Below the pieces are notes generated by a model, which was not told the origin of the DNA, did not search any database, and was given only the letters and a program-made list of their open reading frames with translations. The position numbers were made by a program, and so were the translations under genes. DNA of 64,000 nucleotides from a virus. Shown here one piece after another: positions 49,779 to 58,130 of this stretch (positions are counted from its first letter, which is position 1; the number at the start of each line of letters is the position of its first letter). The stretch is from IMG/VR virus record IMGVR_UViG_3300037486_000582, positions 44,578 to 108,577 of that record; one strand, 5' to 3'.

Positions 49779-50564
49779 CTAGAAGGGCGGCTCGCGGCCG
49801 CCGGCCGGTGTGCCGTCCGCGTCGCCGACCACGTCGCGGGCGACGTCGTCCTGTGCCGTGCGGCCGCCACCGTCGCTGTCCTCTCCGTCGTCGCTTCCGC
49901 CCTTCACCATGCCAACGATCTCCTCCCAGGAGGGAACCCCAGCAAGGGCACGCAGGTTGGGCTGAGCGGTGATCCACTCGTGCTTGCCGAGCGGGCTGCT
50001 CTTACGGGCCGGCATCACTTTGTAGCGGGTGTCCATCTTCCCCGTGCCCACACGTTCGACGATGATGTCGAAGCCGTGAGCGGGGTCGGTGAAGTCGCCG
50101 CCCGCGTCCTCGTCCCGCCGGATGGCGACGAGCGCCTCGTGGACGGTCTTGCCAAACCCAAGCACCTTCGGTCCGGCGTCCTGGTCGGCGCGGTCGATGA
50201 CCGCGCAGAAGACCCGGCGGCTCGCCCAGAAGTCCCGCGCCGCGTCCTGGTCCATCGAGTTCGCGCTGGACCGCAGCTTGTCCGCCTTCATGCAGGCGGG
50301 GCACTGCCGCCGCTCCATCATGCGCGGGCAGTTGAACACGATCGGCTCGCGCCCGGGCAGGTTGATGAAGTGCTGGTAGGTGGTCACGAACGGCGTGTTC
50401 CGCCCGGGCGGCGGCGGGAGGATGCGGATGACGTTGCGTCCGACCTCCAGCTTCATGAACTGGCCGCCGCTCGCCTTCCCGAGCGCGTCGTGCTCCTCTT
50501 CGGCCGCCTCCGGGGTGTACGCCCCGTACTCCACGATGTTCCCGTCTTCCTTCTTTGCTGGCAT
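49779..50564 (-). CDS. gp32-like single-stranded DNA binding protein
   Basis: 261 residues. FMKLEVGRNVIRILPPPPGR and PFVTTYQHFINLPG open an OB-fold of the phage T4 gp32 type. FNCPRMMERRQCPACMKADK provides the zinc ligands inside the fold. The C-terminus is acidic (SDDGEDSDGGG), as in SSB proteins that recruit partners. Placed between RecA and a small helical protein. Coats ssDNA at forks and recombination intermediates. Confidence 0.85.
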   Translation of the reverse strand: MPAKKEDGNIVEYGAYTPEAAEEEHDALGKASGGQFMKLEVGRNVIRILPPPPGRNTPFVTTYQHFINLPGREPIVFNCPRMMERRQCPACMKADKLRSSANSMDQDAARDFWASRRVFCAVIDRADQDAGPKVLGFGKTVHEALVAIRRDEDAGGDFTDPAHGFDIIVERVGTGKMDTRYKVMPARKSSPLGKHEWITAQPNLRALAGVPSWEEIVGMVKGGSDDGEDSDGGGRTAQDDVARDVVGDADGTPAGGREPPF

Positions 50565-50628
50565 GTCCTTCTCCTTGTCCCTGCCTGGCGTACTTGCCTG
50601 GCTTGTCTCGCTTGCTGCTCCGGGCGTT

Positions 50629-51111
50629 CTACTCGTGGTTGCCCCGATGTCCGAACTCCATGGCCGTTGCCGCCGCCATCTGGTCTCGCAGAACGGGGTC
50701 CGCCCACATCTCAGCGCGGAGCTTCGCACCGAGGCTCTGGATCATGTCTCGCTTCGCGAGCAGCGCGTCCACGACACCGCGCACCCGCAGCCGAGCCGCC
50801 TCCGCCTCGATCCACACCATCTGCGCGTCCTGCACCTCGGTGTCGAGCAACACCTTGGCGTCGACCTCGCCGACCGTCATCTTGCCCTTGTCGAGCCGGT
50901 CCGCCTCCCGAATGGCAAGCGTGGCCCGGGCGCGGTCGGCTTCGTGGTCGGCCTTGGCCAGCATCGCCTTGTGGGTCAGGTCGGCGAGCTGTCCGTTCCA
51001 GTAGGCGAGTTGCCCGGGCAACTCGCAGTACGCCCGGTTCAGGTCCATCGGGTCGATCCGAATCGAATCCTCGTTGAACGTGTCCAGGTCGTTCCGTTCC
51101 TGCTTCTCCAT
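50629..51111 (-). CDS. Helical hypothetical protein, possible recombination mediator (160 aa)
   Basis: Almost wholly helical: MDLNRAYCELPGQLAYWNGQ, LTHKAMLAKADHEADRARAT, then VLDTEVQ-like helices. Positioned between the DNA polymerase and the SSB gene, where T4-like phages keep the mediator UvsY, and similar in size and helicity. No sequence signature proves this. Junction motif (51127-51138) and CGGAGG before ATG 51111. Confidence 0.65.
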   Translation of the reverse strand: MEKQERNDLDTFNEDSIRIDPMDLNRAYCELPGQLAYWNGQLADLTHKAMLAKADHEADRARATLAIREADRLDKGKMTVGEVDAKVLLDTEVQDAQMVWIEAEAARLRVRGVVDALLAKRDMIQSLGAKLRAEMWADPVLRDQMAAATAMEFGHRGNHE

Positions 51112-51128
51112 GGTGTCCTCCGCGCTGG

Positions 51129-53693
51129 TTATTGCGCCGCTGCTCCCGGCTGTTGCCACTCGTCCATGTCGCCGAGCGTCTGCCCGACCTCGACGTCCAC
51201 GCGCAGCGGCACGGCCAGGCTGTTGTGCGCGAGCATGATGTCGAGCGCCCCCACGGCAAGGTCATCCACGGCGTCTGCCCGCACCTCGAACACGACGCTG
51301 TCGTGAACGGTGAGCACAACTTTGGCGGGTAGCCCATCCCGGAGCACCCACTCGACCAGGGAGCAGATGGACGAGAGCATGAAGTCGCTCGCGGTCCCCT
51401 GGACCGGGGTGTTGATGGCGCTGTTCTCCGCGTTGCTGCGCTGGAGATTGTCCGTCGACCGGATGCCGAAGAGCGGCCGCCGACGCGCGTCGGCGCCGTC
51501 CCACCAGGTCCGAGCATAGCCCGTCTTCCTGGTCGACGTGATGCGCTCGTGCATCCAGACGGCGAGGCGCTTCCACTTCCCCATGATCGCGGCGCGCAGG
51601 CGGCTGGCATCCGCGACCGAGCAGCCGAGCCGCTTCGCGAGCCCGCGGTCGGTCATGCCGTACAGAAGCCCGAAGTTGAAGCTCTTGGCCTGTGTCCTGT
51701 GTTTGTCCTCGACGGCCGACGCCTTGATTCCCCAGTACGCCTCGCAAATGAGCTTGGCCGTCGCCAGATGGAAGTCCTCCCCGCTCTGGAACATGGCGAT
51801 CATCACCGGGTCGCCAGACAGGAAGGCGGCGGTGCGCAGTTCGATCTGCGAGTAGTCGGCGTTGAGGATTAGGTACCCGGGCGGTGCCACGAAGCACCGC
51901 TTGATCATCTTGCCCTCGGCCGTGAAGGAGCGGGGTATCTGGTGCAGCGGAGGGTTGACGCACGACAGCCGCCCCGTCTCCGCACCGTCGATCTTCAGCT
52001 CGGGGTGGATGCGGCCGTCCATCCGAACGAACGCGGCCATCTTCAGTCCGTAGTTGGACCGGAGCTTCTCGAGCCGGCGGTACTCGATGATGTCGCCGAC
52101 CACCGGATGGTCGTAGCGCAGCCGCTTCAGCACCTCCTTGTCCGTGGACGGGCGGTCCCCGGAGCTGGTCATGGCCAGCGGCTTCAGCTTCAGCTCGTCA
52201 AAGAGCAACCGCGACACGTCGGCGGCGGAGGCCGGGTTGAACGTCCCATAGGTCGCGAGCCGCCGCGAGACCTGCTCGATCTCCATTCCGAGGTAGGCGT
52301 CGAACTGGCCCATCGCTGCTCGGTCGGCGGCGATGCCCCACCGCTCCATCTGCTCCACGGCGTCCGTCGCCCGGTGCACGATGGACGTCCACACCCGGCG
52401 GATCGGCGGGTCGGCGTCGAGCTGGCGCTCCTCCATGTCTCCGAGCCGGGCCGTCGCCACGGCGTCTCGAGCGCAGTAGCGGTCGCGAACTTCGGGCGGA
52501 ATGAGGGCGAAGGCGAACCGCTTCGGGTCTTCGTCCGGGGCCGCAACGGCGGCGAGCAACGCGGGGTCGTTCCCCTCGAACATCGCCGCTTGCCGGGACT
52601 TCCTGTCTCGGCGCATGTCACGGATGGCCGCCACCGCCTTCTCGAGCCAGGACTCGTTCTCCTCCTTGTGCCCACCCATCCCGACGAGCTCGGCGCACAC
52701 GTCGAGCTTGGCGTTGACGTCGGCACACAGGAGCCGCCGCCAGAGCCGGGTATCGCCGTAGGTCCCGCGTACCTGAACGCCCCACGCCGCGTACACCGAC
52801 TGGTTGTCGCTCTTGATGTTGTGGCCGACCTTCCCGACCGCCGGGTCGGCCAGCAGATCGAGCAGCGGCCGCCGCGTCGCCGGGTCATGGAGCGCGTTCC
52901 TGCTCCAGACGTAGGGCTCGTCTGTGCCAGAGGAGCACACCGCCGCGGTCACGACCTCGAAGAACCGCGTGAACGGTACGCCCGACCACTCCAGGTCGTA
53001 CGCGCACCAGGGAGCCTCGTCCCGGATGTCCGCGACCGCGGCGGCTGCATCGTCCGGCGTCTCGACCAGGTGGTAGCTCGCGGCCCAGGGCGGTCGGATA
53101 GGAACGGGCCGCCGCAGGGCGAAGGCAATGTCGTCCTCGATGAACCGCTGGAGCGTGGGATTCCGCTCCCCGGCCGCCGGGTGCGGAACGAAGAACACGG
53201 GCACGAGAGCCCCATCTGGCATCCGCGTCCAGGCGTAGCCGCTGCGGACGCTCATCACCGGAACCGACCGTCCGACCAGCCCGAGCGCAGCCTCGGCGCC
53301 AAGCGCGATGATGCGCTGCGGTCGAGCCTGTCGGAGTATGCGACGGAGGTACGGGCGGCACTCGGTGATGCTGTTCGCTGGCAGCGACCTCCCCTGTCCC
53401 GGGAAGCACCGAACGACGTTGTCGTAGACGGCTGGACCGGTCCAGTGTCTTCCAACGATCTCACGAAGCGTCTTTCCGCTCTGGCCTACATGCGCGCGGC
53501 CGGCCGTGTCCTCGACCTTTCCTGGGTGCTTGCCGATGAACACGACCCCGCCAGGGGTTCCGTCCGCTGGGAGACAGGGATGGCGCGCGAGTGCGCCGAG
53601 CTTGCACCGCGAGCAGCCACGGTCGATGTCCAGCTCGGCCCCTGTGCTGACGGGGCTGACCGGCTCCTCCGGGTATAGCGGGCGGCTGCGCAC
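51129..53693 (-). CDS. polA-like: DNA polymerase I (family A) fused to an N-terminal uracil-DNA glycosylase-like domain
   Basis: 854 residues from GTG 53693. N-terminal about 200 residues: GCSRCKLG, FIGKHPGKVEDTAG...VGQSGKTL, VYDNVVRCFPGQGRS and ECRPYL match a family 4/5 UDG with four Cys for an Fe-S cluster; the usual GEAPG is GKHPG. Next an exonuclease domain (CAYDLEWSG, VGHNIKSDN, YCARDAVATARL). The polymerase domain has motif A ADYSQIELRTAAFLSGD, motif B RTQAKSFNFGLLYG and motif C VHDSVVFEV. It should replicate phage DNA; the UDG part may scan for or bind uracil ahead of synthesis. Ends in AQ-stop. Confidence 0.93.
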   Translation of the reverse strand: MRSRPLYPEEPVSPVSTGAELDIDRGCSRCKLGALARHPCLPADGTPGGVVFIGKHPGKVEDTAGRAHVGQSGKTLREIVGRHWTGPAVYDNVVRCFPGQGRSLPANSITECRPYLRRILRQARPQRIIALGAEAALGLVGRSVPVMSVRSGYAWTRMPDGALVPVFFVPHPAAGERNPTLQRFIEDDIAFALRRPVPIRPPWAASYHLVETPDDAAAAVADIRDEAPWCAYDLEWSGVPFTRFFEVVTAAVCSSGTDEPYVWSRNALHDPATRRPLLDLLADPAVGKVGHNIKSDNQSVYAAWGVQVRGTYGDTRLWRRLLCADVNAKLDVCAELVGMGGHKEENESWLEKAVAAIRDMRRDRKSRQAAMFEGNDPALLAAVAAPDEDPKRFAFALIPPEVRDRYCARDAVATARLGDMEERQLDADPPIRRVWTSIVHRATDAVEQMERWGIAADRAAMGQFDAYLGMEIEQVSRRLATYGTFNPASAADVSRLLFDELKLKPLAMTSSGDRPSTDKEVLKRLRYDHPVVGDIIEYRRLEKLRSNYGLKMAAFVRMDGRIHPELKIDGAETGRLSCVNPPLHQIPRSFTAEGKMIKRCFVAPPGYLILNADYSQIELRTAAFLSGDPVMIAMFQSGEDFHLATAKLICEAYWGIKASAVEDKHRTQAKSFNFGLLYGMTDRGLAKRLGCSVADASRLRAAIMGKWKRLAVWMHERITSTRKTGYARTWWDGADARRRPLFGIRSTDNLQRSNAENSAINTPVQGTASDFMLSSICSLVEWVLRDGLPAKVVLTVHDSVVFEVRADAVDDLAVGALDIMLAHNSLAVPLRVDVEVGQTLGDMDEWQQPGAAAQ

Positions 53694-53700
53694 GGCTCCG

Positions 53701-54480
53701 CTACGCGTCCAGACCCATGACTGTGATGGCCCGCCGAACACGCTCGTCGGCGTTCCGGATGCGAGCCAGCACCTGGATGTCGTCCTTGACCTCCAGGCAC
53801 CGGCGGACGATCTCCTCCGGGTCGCGGATGCCGGAGTCGTAGAAGTAGGCAACCACGTCCCGTATCTTCTTCGCCTCGGTCAGCTCGCGCGGCACCCCTC
53901 CCGTGCTCGGCGCGGCGACAGGCACCGCCGGGGCCGGGGCCGGGGCCGGGGCCGGGGCCGGGTCCGAATGCACCGGCGGAGGCGCCGGCTGCTCGACCAC
54001 CGGCGAGGCGGACAGGGAGAAGTCGTCGGCCGGCTCGGGCTCGCTCTTAGCCATCGCTCCGACGTCGTCCTGCACCGTCGCTGCGGTGCCCGCCCCGCGC
54101 CTCCTTGCTGGCGGCTTCCGTGCCGACTTCACCTCGGCGGCGGACGGTTGCTCGGCCGGGGCCGGCGGCGTAGCGGAGGCTGGAACCGCGGCCGGAACGA
54201 CAACCGTCTCGACCTTCGGCTCGCCCGTGTGCAGCACGGCCATTGCTCGGGCCGCCGCCGCCGGAGCGGCCGCCGCCATCACCACCTCCTGCTCGCCCTG
54301 CGGCATCGCGCCCACGACGTGCCCCGGCGCACCGCCGAGAGCAGCGATGAGCACGACCGCCTCGTCCGCGTCCAGCGCATCGATCCAGAGACGGCGGATC
54401 GCGCCATCGTACCCGACGTTCTTCACGGTACCGCGGATCTCCGCGGTCGCCTGGAACCCCGTCACTCTCAGCATTGCCAT
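53701..54480 (-). CDS. Ala/Pro-rich hypothetical protein with PA repeat (259 aa)
   Basis: Beta-rich head (MLRVTGFQATAEIRGTVKNV, WIDALDADEAVVLIAALGG), a long Ala/Pro linker with (PA)n near residues 173-183 encoded by about five GGGGCC units (53929-53963), then a compact helical C-terminus (RDVVAYFYDSGIRDPEEIVR; ADERVRRAITVMG). The C-terminal unit could be a winged or three-helix DNA-binding domain. It lies between primase and polymerase, so a replication accessory role is likely. Junction motif at 54501-54512. Confidence 0.7.
   Translation of the reverse strand: MAMLRVTGFQATAEIRGTVKNVGYDGAIRRLWIDALDADEAVVLIAALGGAPGHVVGAMPQGEQEVVMAAAAPAAAARAMAVLHTGEPKVETVVVPAAVPASATPPAPAEQPSAAEVKSARKPPARRRGAGTAATVQDDVGAMAKSEPEPADDFSLSASPVVEQPAPPPVHSDPAPAPAPAPAPAVPVAAPSTGGVPRELTEAKKIRDVVAYFYDSGIRDPEEIVRRCLEVKDDIQVLARIRNADERVRRAITVMGLDA
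53929..53963 (+). repeat. GGGGCC hexanucleotide repeat
   Basis: About five uninterrupted GGGGCC units on the plus strand (non-template side of a minus-strand gene). The tract could form G-quadruplex structures and vary by slippage in steps of two residues. Confidence 0.75.
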
Positions 54481-54502
54481 CGGTCCATCCTCCTCTGTAC
54501 GG

Positions 54503-55399
54503 TCATTGCGCGCCAGCCGCTTCGTTCACCTTCTGCGTCAGCCAAGCCGGGTCCACCGAACCGGGGTCCTCCCCGGGCGGGAGCTTCACCCACGAGGCGG
54601 CTGCTCCGTCAAGCTGCAATCGCATCGCCAGCATCTCGCACTCCAGCCACGCGTCCCCATCGAGACAGCACACGACCGGGCGCGGTGCCCTCCTGAGCTT
54701 TGCTTCCTGTCCCGCGCTCGGCTTGCCCAGCAACGCCACGACGTCCGGCCAGTAGGGGAGCGCGTCGAACGTGCCTTCCACCACCATGACCGGGCGGTCT
54801 GTCTCGACCAGGAGAGCGGCTTCGTTGAAGACCGTGTTGAAACGATCCATCCCCCCGGCCGTGAGGTACTTCGGGATAGCTGGCGGGCACTGACCCCAGA
54901 ACCGCCCTTGCCAGCCAACCCACGTCCGCCTGTCCGCGGCGAGGACGGGAACGACGACACGCCCGCGCGCCCAGCCCCGTAGGCACGCGCCGATCTGCAC
55001 GTCCCGGATGGTCTGGCTGCTGACCCTCCGCCGACGGAGGTAGGCCCGAGCCGCCGCGAGCACCGACGCAGAGTCCCCTGGCGGCTCCCATAGGGGCGTC
55101 CAGTCTTCGGGCGGCCCGAGGTCGGGCGCACCCTCCTCCGGCTCCTCCGCGATACGCGCAGGCGCGTTCTTGTCGCCGGCGCGGAGGTAGCCCCACGCGG
55201 CGCACCGAAAGCAGTGGTACCGCCCGGTGTCGAAGTTGATGCCGAGCGAAGCACGCCGGTCCTGCGTCCCGACTCGCTGAACGCAGAGCGGACACGAGCA
55301 GCGCGCCCATCCCGTGCGCCCGGTGTGGTCCGCAAGCCGGACGGCCCGCCGCACAAGCTCCAGGTCAGCTCCCGGTTCAGAAGAGGTCTGGTAGGTCAT
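54503..55399 (-). CDS. DnaG-type primase (zinc ribbon plus Toprim)
   Basis: 298 residues. Zinc ribbon: CSCPLC at 34-39 and YHCFRC ending at 65. Toprim core: MVVEGTFDALPYWPDVVALL (E and the glycine loop), VVCCLDGDAWLE (DxD-like). Lacks a helicase or long RNA-polymerase domain, a compact phage primase. Overlaps the DnaB-type helicase gene by 23 bases; the pair would act as the phage primosome. Ends in AQ-stop. Confidence 0.87.
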   Translation of the reverse strand: MTYQTSSEPGADLELVRRAVRLADHTGRTGWARCSCPLCVQRVGTQDRRASLGINFDTGRYHCFRCAAWGYLRAGDKNAPARIAEEPEEGAPDLGPPEDWTPLWEPPGDSASVLAAARAYLRRRRVSSQTIRDVQIGACLRGWARGRVVVPVLAADRRTWVGWQGRFWGQCPPAIPKYLTAGGMDRFNTVFNEAALLVETDRPVMVVEGTFDALPYWPDVVALLGKPSAGQEAKLRRAPRPVVCCLDGDAWLECEMLAMRLQLDGAAASWVKLPPGEDPGSVDPAWLTQKVNEAAGAQ

Positions 55400-56696
55400 C
55401 GGACGTCAACTCCGCGATGGGAGCGATCCGCGCGCACTCCAACTCGGTCGGCAACGTGACCGAGCCACCGCGCTTCCCTCCCCGGTTCTTCGCCACGTAG
55501 TACTCGATCTCGGAGCCGTCTTCGCTCATTCGCAACACGATCCAGAGGTCGGACACCCTGATCTTGTGCTGGGAGTCAGCACCGTCATCGGCGCCCTGCT
55601 TCTCCTTGCCGCCCTTCGCCTTCCGCCGGCTCTGGCACGCCGTCCAGACCCACCCGTGGCGCTTCACGGCGAACTCTTCCCGGAGCCCGCTGTAGACCTC
55701 GCGCATCCCTTCGTAGTCGCGCATCTTGCTGTGCCCGAGGAGGTCGGCGTAGTCCACGACCAAGAGATCGGCCTTCCAGCCTTTCCGCTGCTCGACCTGG
55801 TCGACCCACTCCATGAGGTCGGCGACCCTGGTCACCTCCGGCGCCCAATGCCCGACCTCGCACCGGCCGAGCGGAAGGTCCCCGAGCCGGTGCGCACAGT
55901 CCCGCTCCATCGAGCCTTCGATGATGGTGTCGATGGGGATGCCGGTCAGGTTCGCCATGAGCCGCGCGAGCCACTGCCCGTCGTTCAGCTCCAGCGTCGC
56001 GACCAGCACGTTGAACCCGCCCATCAGCGCGGACCCCGCCATGTGGCAGAGCAACATCGACTTGCCGTCGCCGCTTCCACCCATCGCGACGGACAGCGAG
56101 CTGATCGGCGGCCCGCCGCCCAGCTCCGTGTCCAGCTCGAGAATCCCCGTGCGGAGCCGGTCCGTCTGACGCAGGTTGCGCACGACGGCGAGCGCGTCCG
56201 GCCCAAGCTCCACTCCGGTGACGGCCTGAGTAGTTCCGAGTCGACTGGTCGCCTGGAGATGCTCGATCACGTCCGTCAGGTCGTCCCGGGTGGCGACCCG
56301 CTTCATGGCCATGCGCACGGCCTCTCGGTTTCGCCGTTCCTGGAGAACTGGAACGAGCTCGTGGACGACGCCGTCCACGGGCGGTGGGTTCTCCCAGTCC
56401 TCGAGTTCATCGACCAGGTCCGAGACGGCCATCACCTGTTCGTGTGTGACCCGCCCTTCGTGCCGCCAGCGCGCAACCCGCTGGACAACAAGCGTTCCGC
56501 TTCCAGGTCCCCGGCCCGTCTCCGCCGCAATCGCCGCCACCGCCTTCGCGAGCAGCTTCGCCTCCTCCGAGCCCAGCGCGTCGGGCTCGATGCTCCCTCC
56601 GACCTGTCCCCACACCCGCGGTTCGAGAACCAGATGGCGAAGGACCGCCAGCTCGAACGCACGGGTGAACCCGTACTGCTCTGTTCCGTCTGTCAT
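55377..56696 (-). CDS. dnaB-like: DnaB-type replicative helicase
   Basis: 439 residues. Walker A GGSGDGKSMLL at 206-216, LELNDGQWLARLMANLTGIP (H1a-like), Walker B LLVVDYADLLG, and VWTACQSRR (sensor/motif). The N-terminal helical part (ELAVLRHLVLEPRVWGQVGG) is the DnaB N-domain. Unwinds DNA 5'-3' at the fork. Junction motif (56707-56718) 11 nt before ATG 56696, with no classic ribosome site. Confidence 0.9.
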   Translation of the reverse strand: MTDGTEQYGFTRAFELAVLRHLVLEPRVWGQVGGSIEPDALGSEEAKLLAKAVAAIAAETGRGPGSGTLVVQRVARWRHEGRVTHEQVMAVSDLVDELEDWENPPPVDGVVHELVPVLQERRNREAVRMAMKRVATRDDLTDVIEHLQATSRLGTTQAVTGVELGPDALAVVRNLRQTDRLRTGILELDTELGGGPPISSLSVAMGGSGDGKSMLLCHMAGSALMGGFNVLVATLELNDGQWLARLMANLTGIPIDTIIEGSMERDCAHRLGDLPLGRCEVGHWAPEVTRVADLMEWVDQVEQRKGWKADLLVVDYADLLGHSKMRDYEGMREVYSGLREEFAVKRHGWVWTACQSRRKAKGGKEKQGADDGADSQHKIRVSDLWIVLRMSEDGSEIEYYVAKNRGGKRGGSVTLPTELECARIAPIAELTSDDLPDLF

Positions 56697-56708
56697 GGTC
56701 GCCCCGGG

Positions 56709-58130
56709 TTATTGCGCTCCGTCGACCCAGATGAACGTCCCGCGTGCGGCGTCGTCGCGGAGCCCGCTCATCGCGGTGACGCAGCGTGAATGGACTTCCG
56801 CGAGCAGAGCCGCCGCGTGCTCCGCACCACGCGGGAAGAACTCGGAAACGACGGAACGTACCTGGTCGTCTCCGGCTGCTCCCGCCGTCCGCGCCACAAG
56901 GGCATCCAGCTTGCGCTCCATCGCACGGAAGCGGTACAGGAACGCCCGGCCGACCGGGTCGTAGGTGACGCGCCCGCCAAGGTGCCGCTGCCGGATACGG
57001 TACATTCGACGAACGCGCCCCTTCTGCACCTGGTCCCCGGACAGGACGAGCTTGATCGGCGGCTGCCCGCCCTTCTCACGCGACCACCACTCCAACGACC
57101 ACGCCACCCACTCAGCGGGCTCCACGCTATGCTCGGCGCAGGCAGCCCAGAAGTCCAGAGCAGCAACGCCGAGCTGCCCGTGACCCTTCGCCAGCGAGTG
57201 CGCCCGGACATCGTCCACGTTCTGGAGCGCCCGCCGAGCGGTCAGCCACAGCCGCCCGAGATGCCGACACACGTCGGGGCCGGCCGTCGTGGGCGTGGCC
57301 GGCGGCGGGTTCGGAGTACGAACGGCCAGCTCCGCGGAGCGCCCATCGGGCAGGCGCAGACTCGGCACGAACGGCAGCGCCAGCAGCTCCCGCACGCCCC
57401 GCCTTGGGGCTCCGTCCGGCGCGTCGGAAGGGCCTGCTGATGGGGCGACAACCCCCGCAACCCCGTCTCGATGTTCGACAAATTCCCCGCAAGGCGTGCC
57501 CTGCGTCCCGGACGCGGGGCACGTCTTACGAGCGAACGAAGTGAGCGAGTAAGACTCCATAGTTACCAACGTCATGTCCACGATGTCCTTCGCGGGCGCG
57601 CGGCTTCGCGCGAGCGCATGCACCGCCCCGGGCTGCACCTCCCCGTAGGGGAGGGCAGACTCCGCCCCGACTCCGTCTAGAACGCCGTCCTTTGGACTGG
57701 CCATCTTGCTTGCGGTGCCCAATCCTATTTCCAGAGTTGTTTCGCGCTGCTCCTCTGTTTGTCGCCCCGTTTGTCGCCCCGCTTGTCGCCCCGCTTGCCG
57801 CCCCGCCTGCGCGCCCACGTCCTTCCCGTTGCCGCGCCGCCCGCCTTCGGCCCGCCGCAAGGCAGCCTTCGGGACGACGTCGTCGGCACCGAGGACGGAG
57901 CCGCGCACCCGGCGCACGGACGACGAGCCTGACGCCGAGCTGAGCAACCCAGCGACCCGGAGGCGTTCCAGCGCGTGGCGCGTCTGCTTCGGGGTGAGCC
58001 CGGAGGCCGTCTCCATCTCGAACGCGCAGAGCGTCACGTAGCCTCCGTGGGCGGCGGCAACCAGCACCCGCCAGAGGCACGCAGCCGAGGTGCCCAGGTG
58101 TCGCTCTAGCTCGCCTTGGCCAAGTCGCAT
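56709..58130 (-). CDS. Winged-helix replication-linked protein with GRQT repeats (473 aa)
   Basis: N-terminal winged helix (HGGYVTLCAFEMETASGLTP, KQTRHALERLRVAGLLSS), a repeat linker AGRQAGRQAGRQTGRQTEEQ encoded by 12-bp units (about 57758-57810), a low-complexity middle, and a helical C-terminal domain. Resembles phage replication initiators or helicase loaders with an N-terminal winged helix and a helical tail, and sits right before dnaB-like. ATG 58130 lies within the end of the SF2 helicase gene. Ends in AQ-stop. Confidence 0.68.
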   Translation of the reverse strand: MRLGQGELERHLGTSAACLWRVLVAAAHGGYVTLCAFEMETASGLTPKQTRHALERLRVAGLLSSASGSSSVRRVRGSVLGADDVVPKAALRRAEGGRRGNGKDVGAQAGRQAGRQAGRQTGRQTEEQRETTLEIGLGTASKMASPKDGVLDGVGAESALPYGEVQPGAVHALARSRAPAKDIVDMTLVTMESYSLTSFARKTCPASGTQGTPCGEFVEHRDGVAGVVAPSAGPSDAPDGAPRRGVRELLALPFVPSLRLPDGRSAELAVRTPNPPPATPTTAGPDVCRHLGRLWLTARRALQNVDDVRAHSLAKGHGQLGVAALDFWAACAEHSVEPAEWVAWSLEWWSREKGGQPPIKLVLSGDQVQKGRVRRMYRIRQRHLGGRVTYDPVGRAFLYRFRAMERKLDALVARTAGAAGDDQVRSVVSEFFPRGAEHAAALLAEVHSRCVTAMSGLRDDAARGTFIWVDGAQ

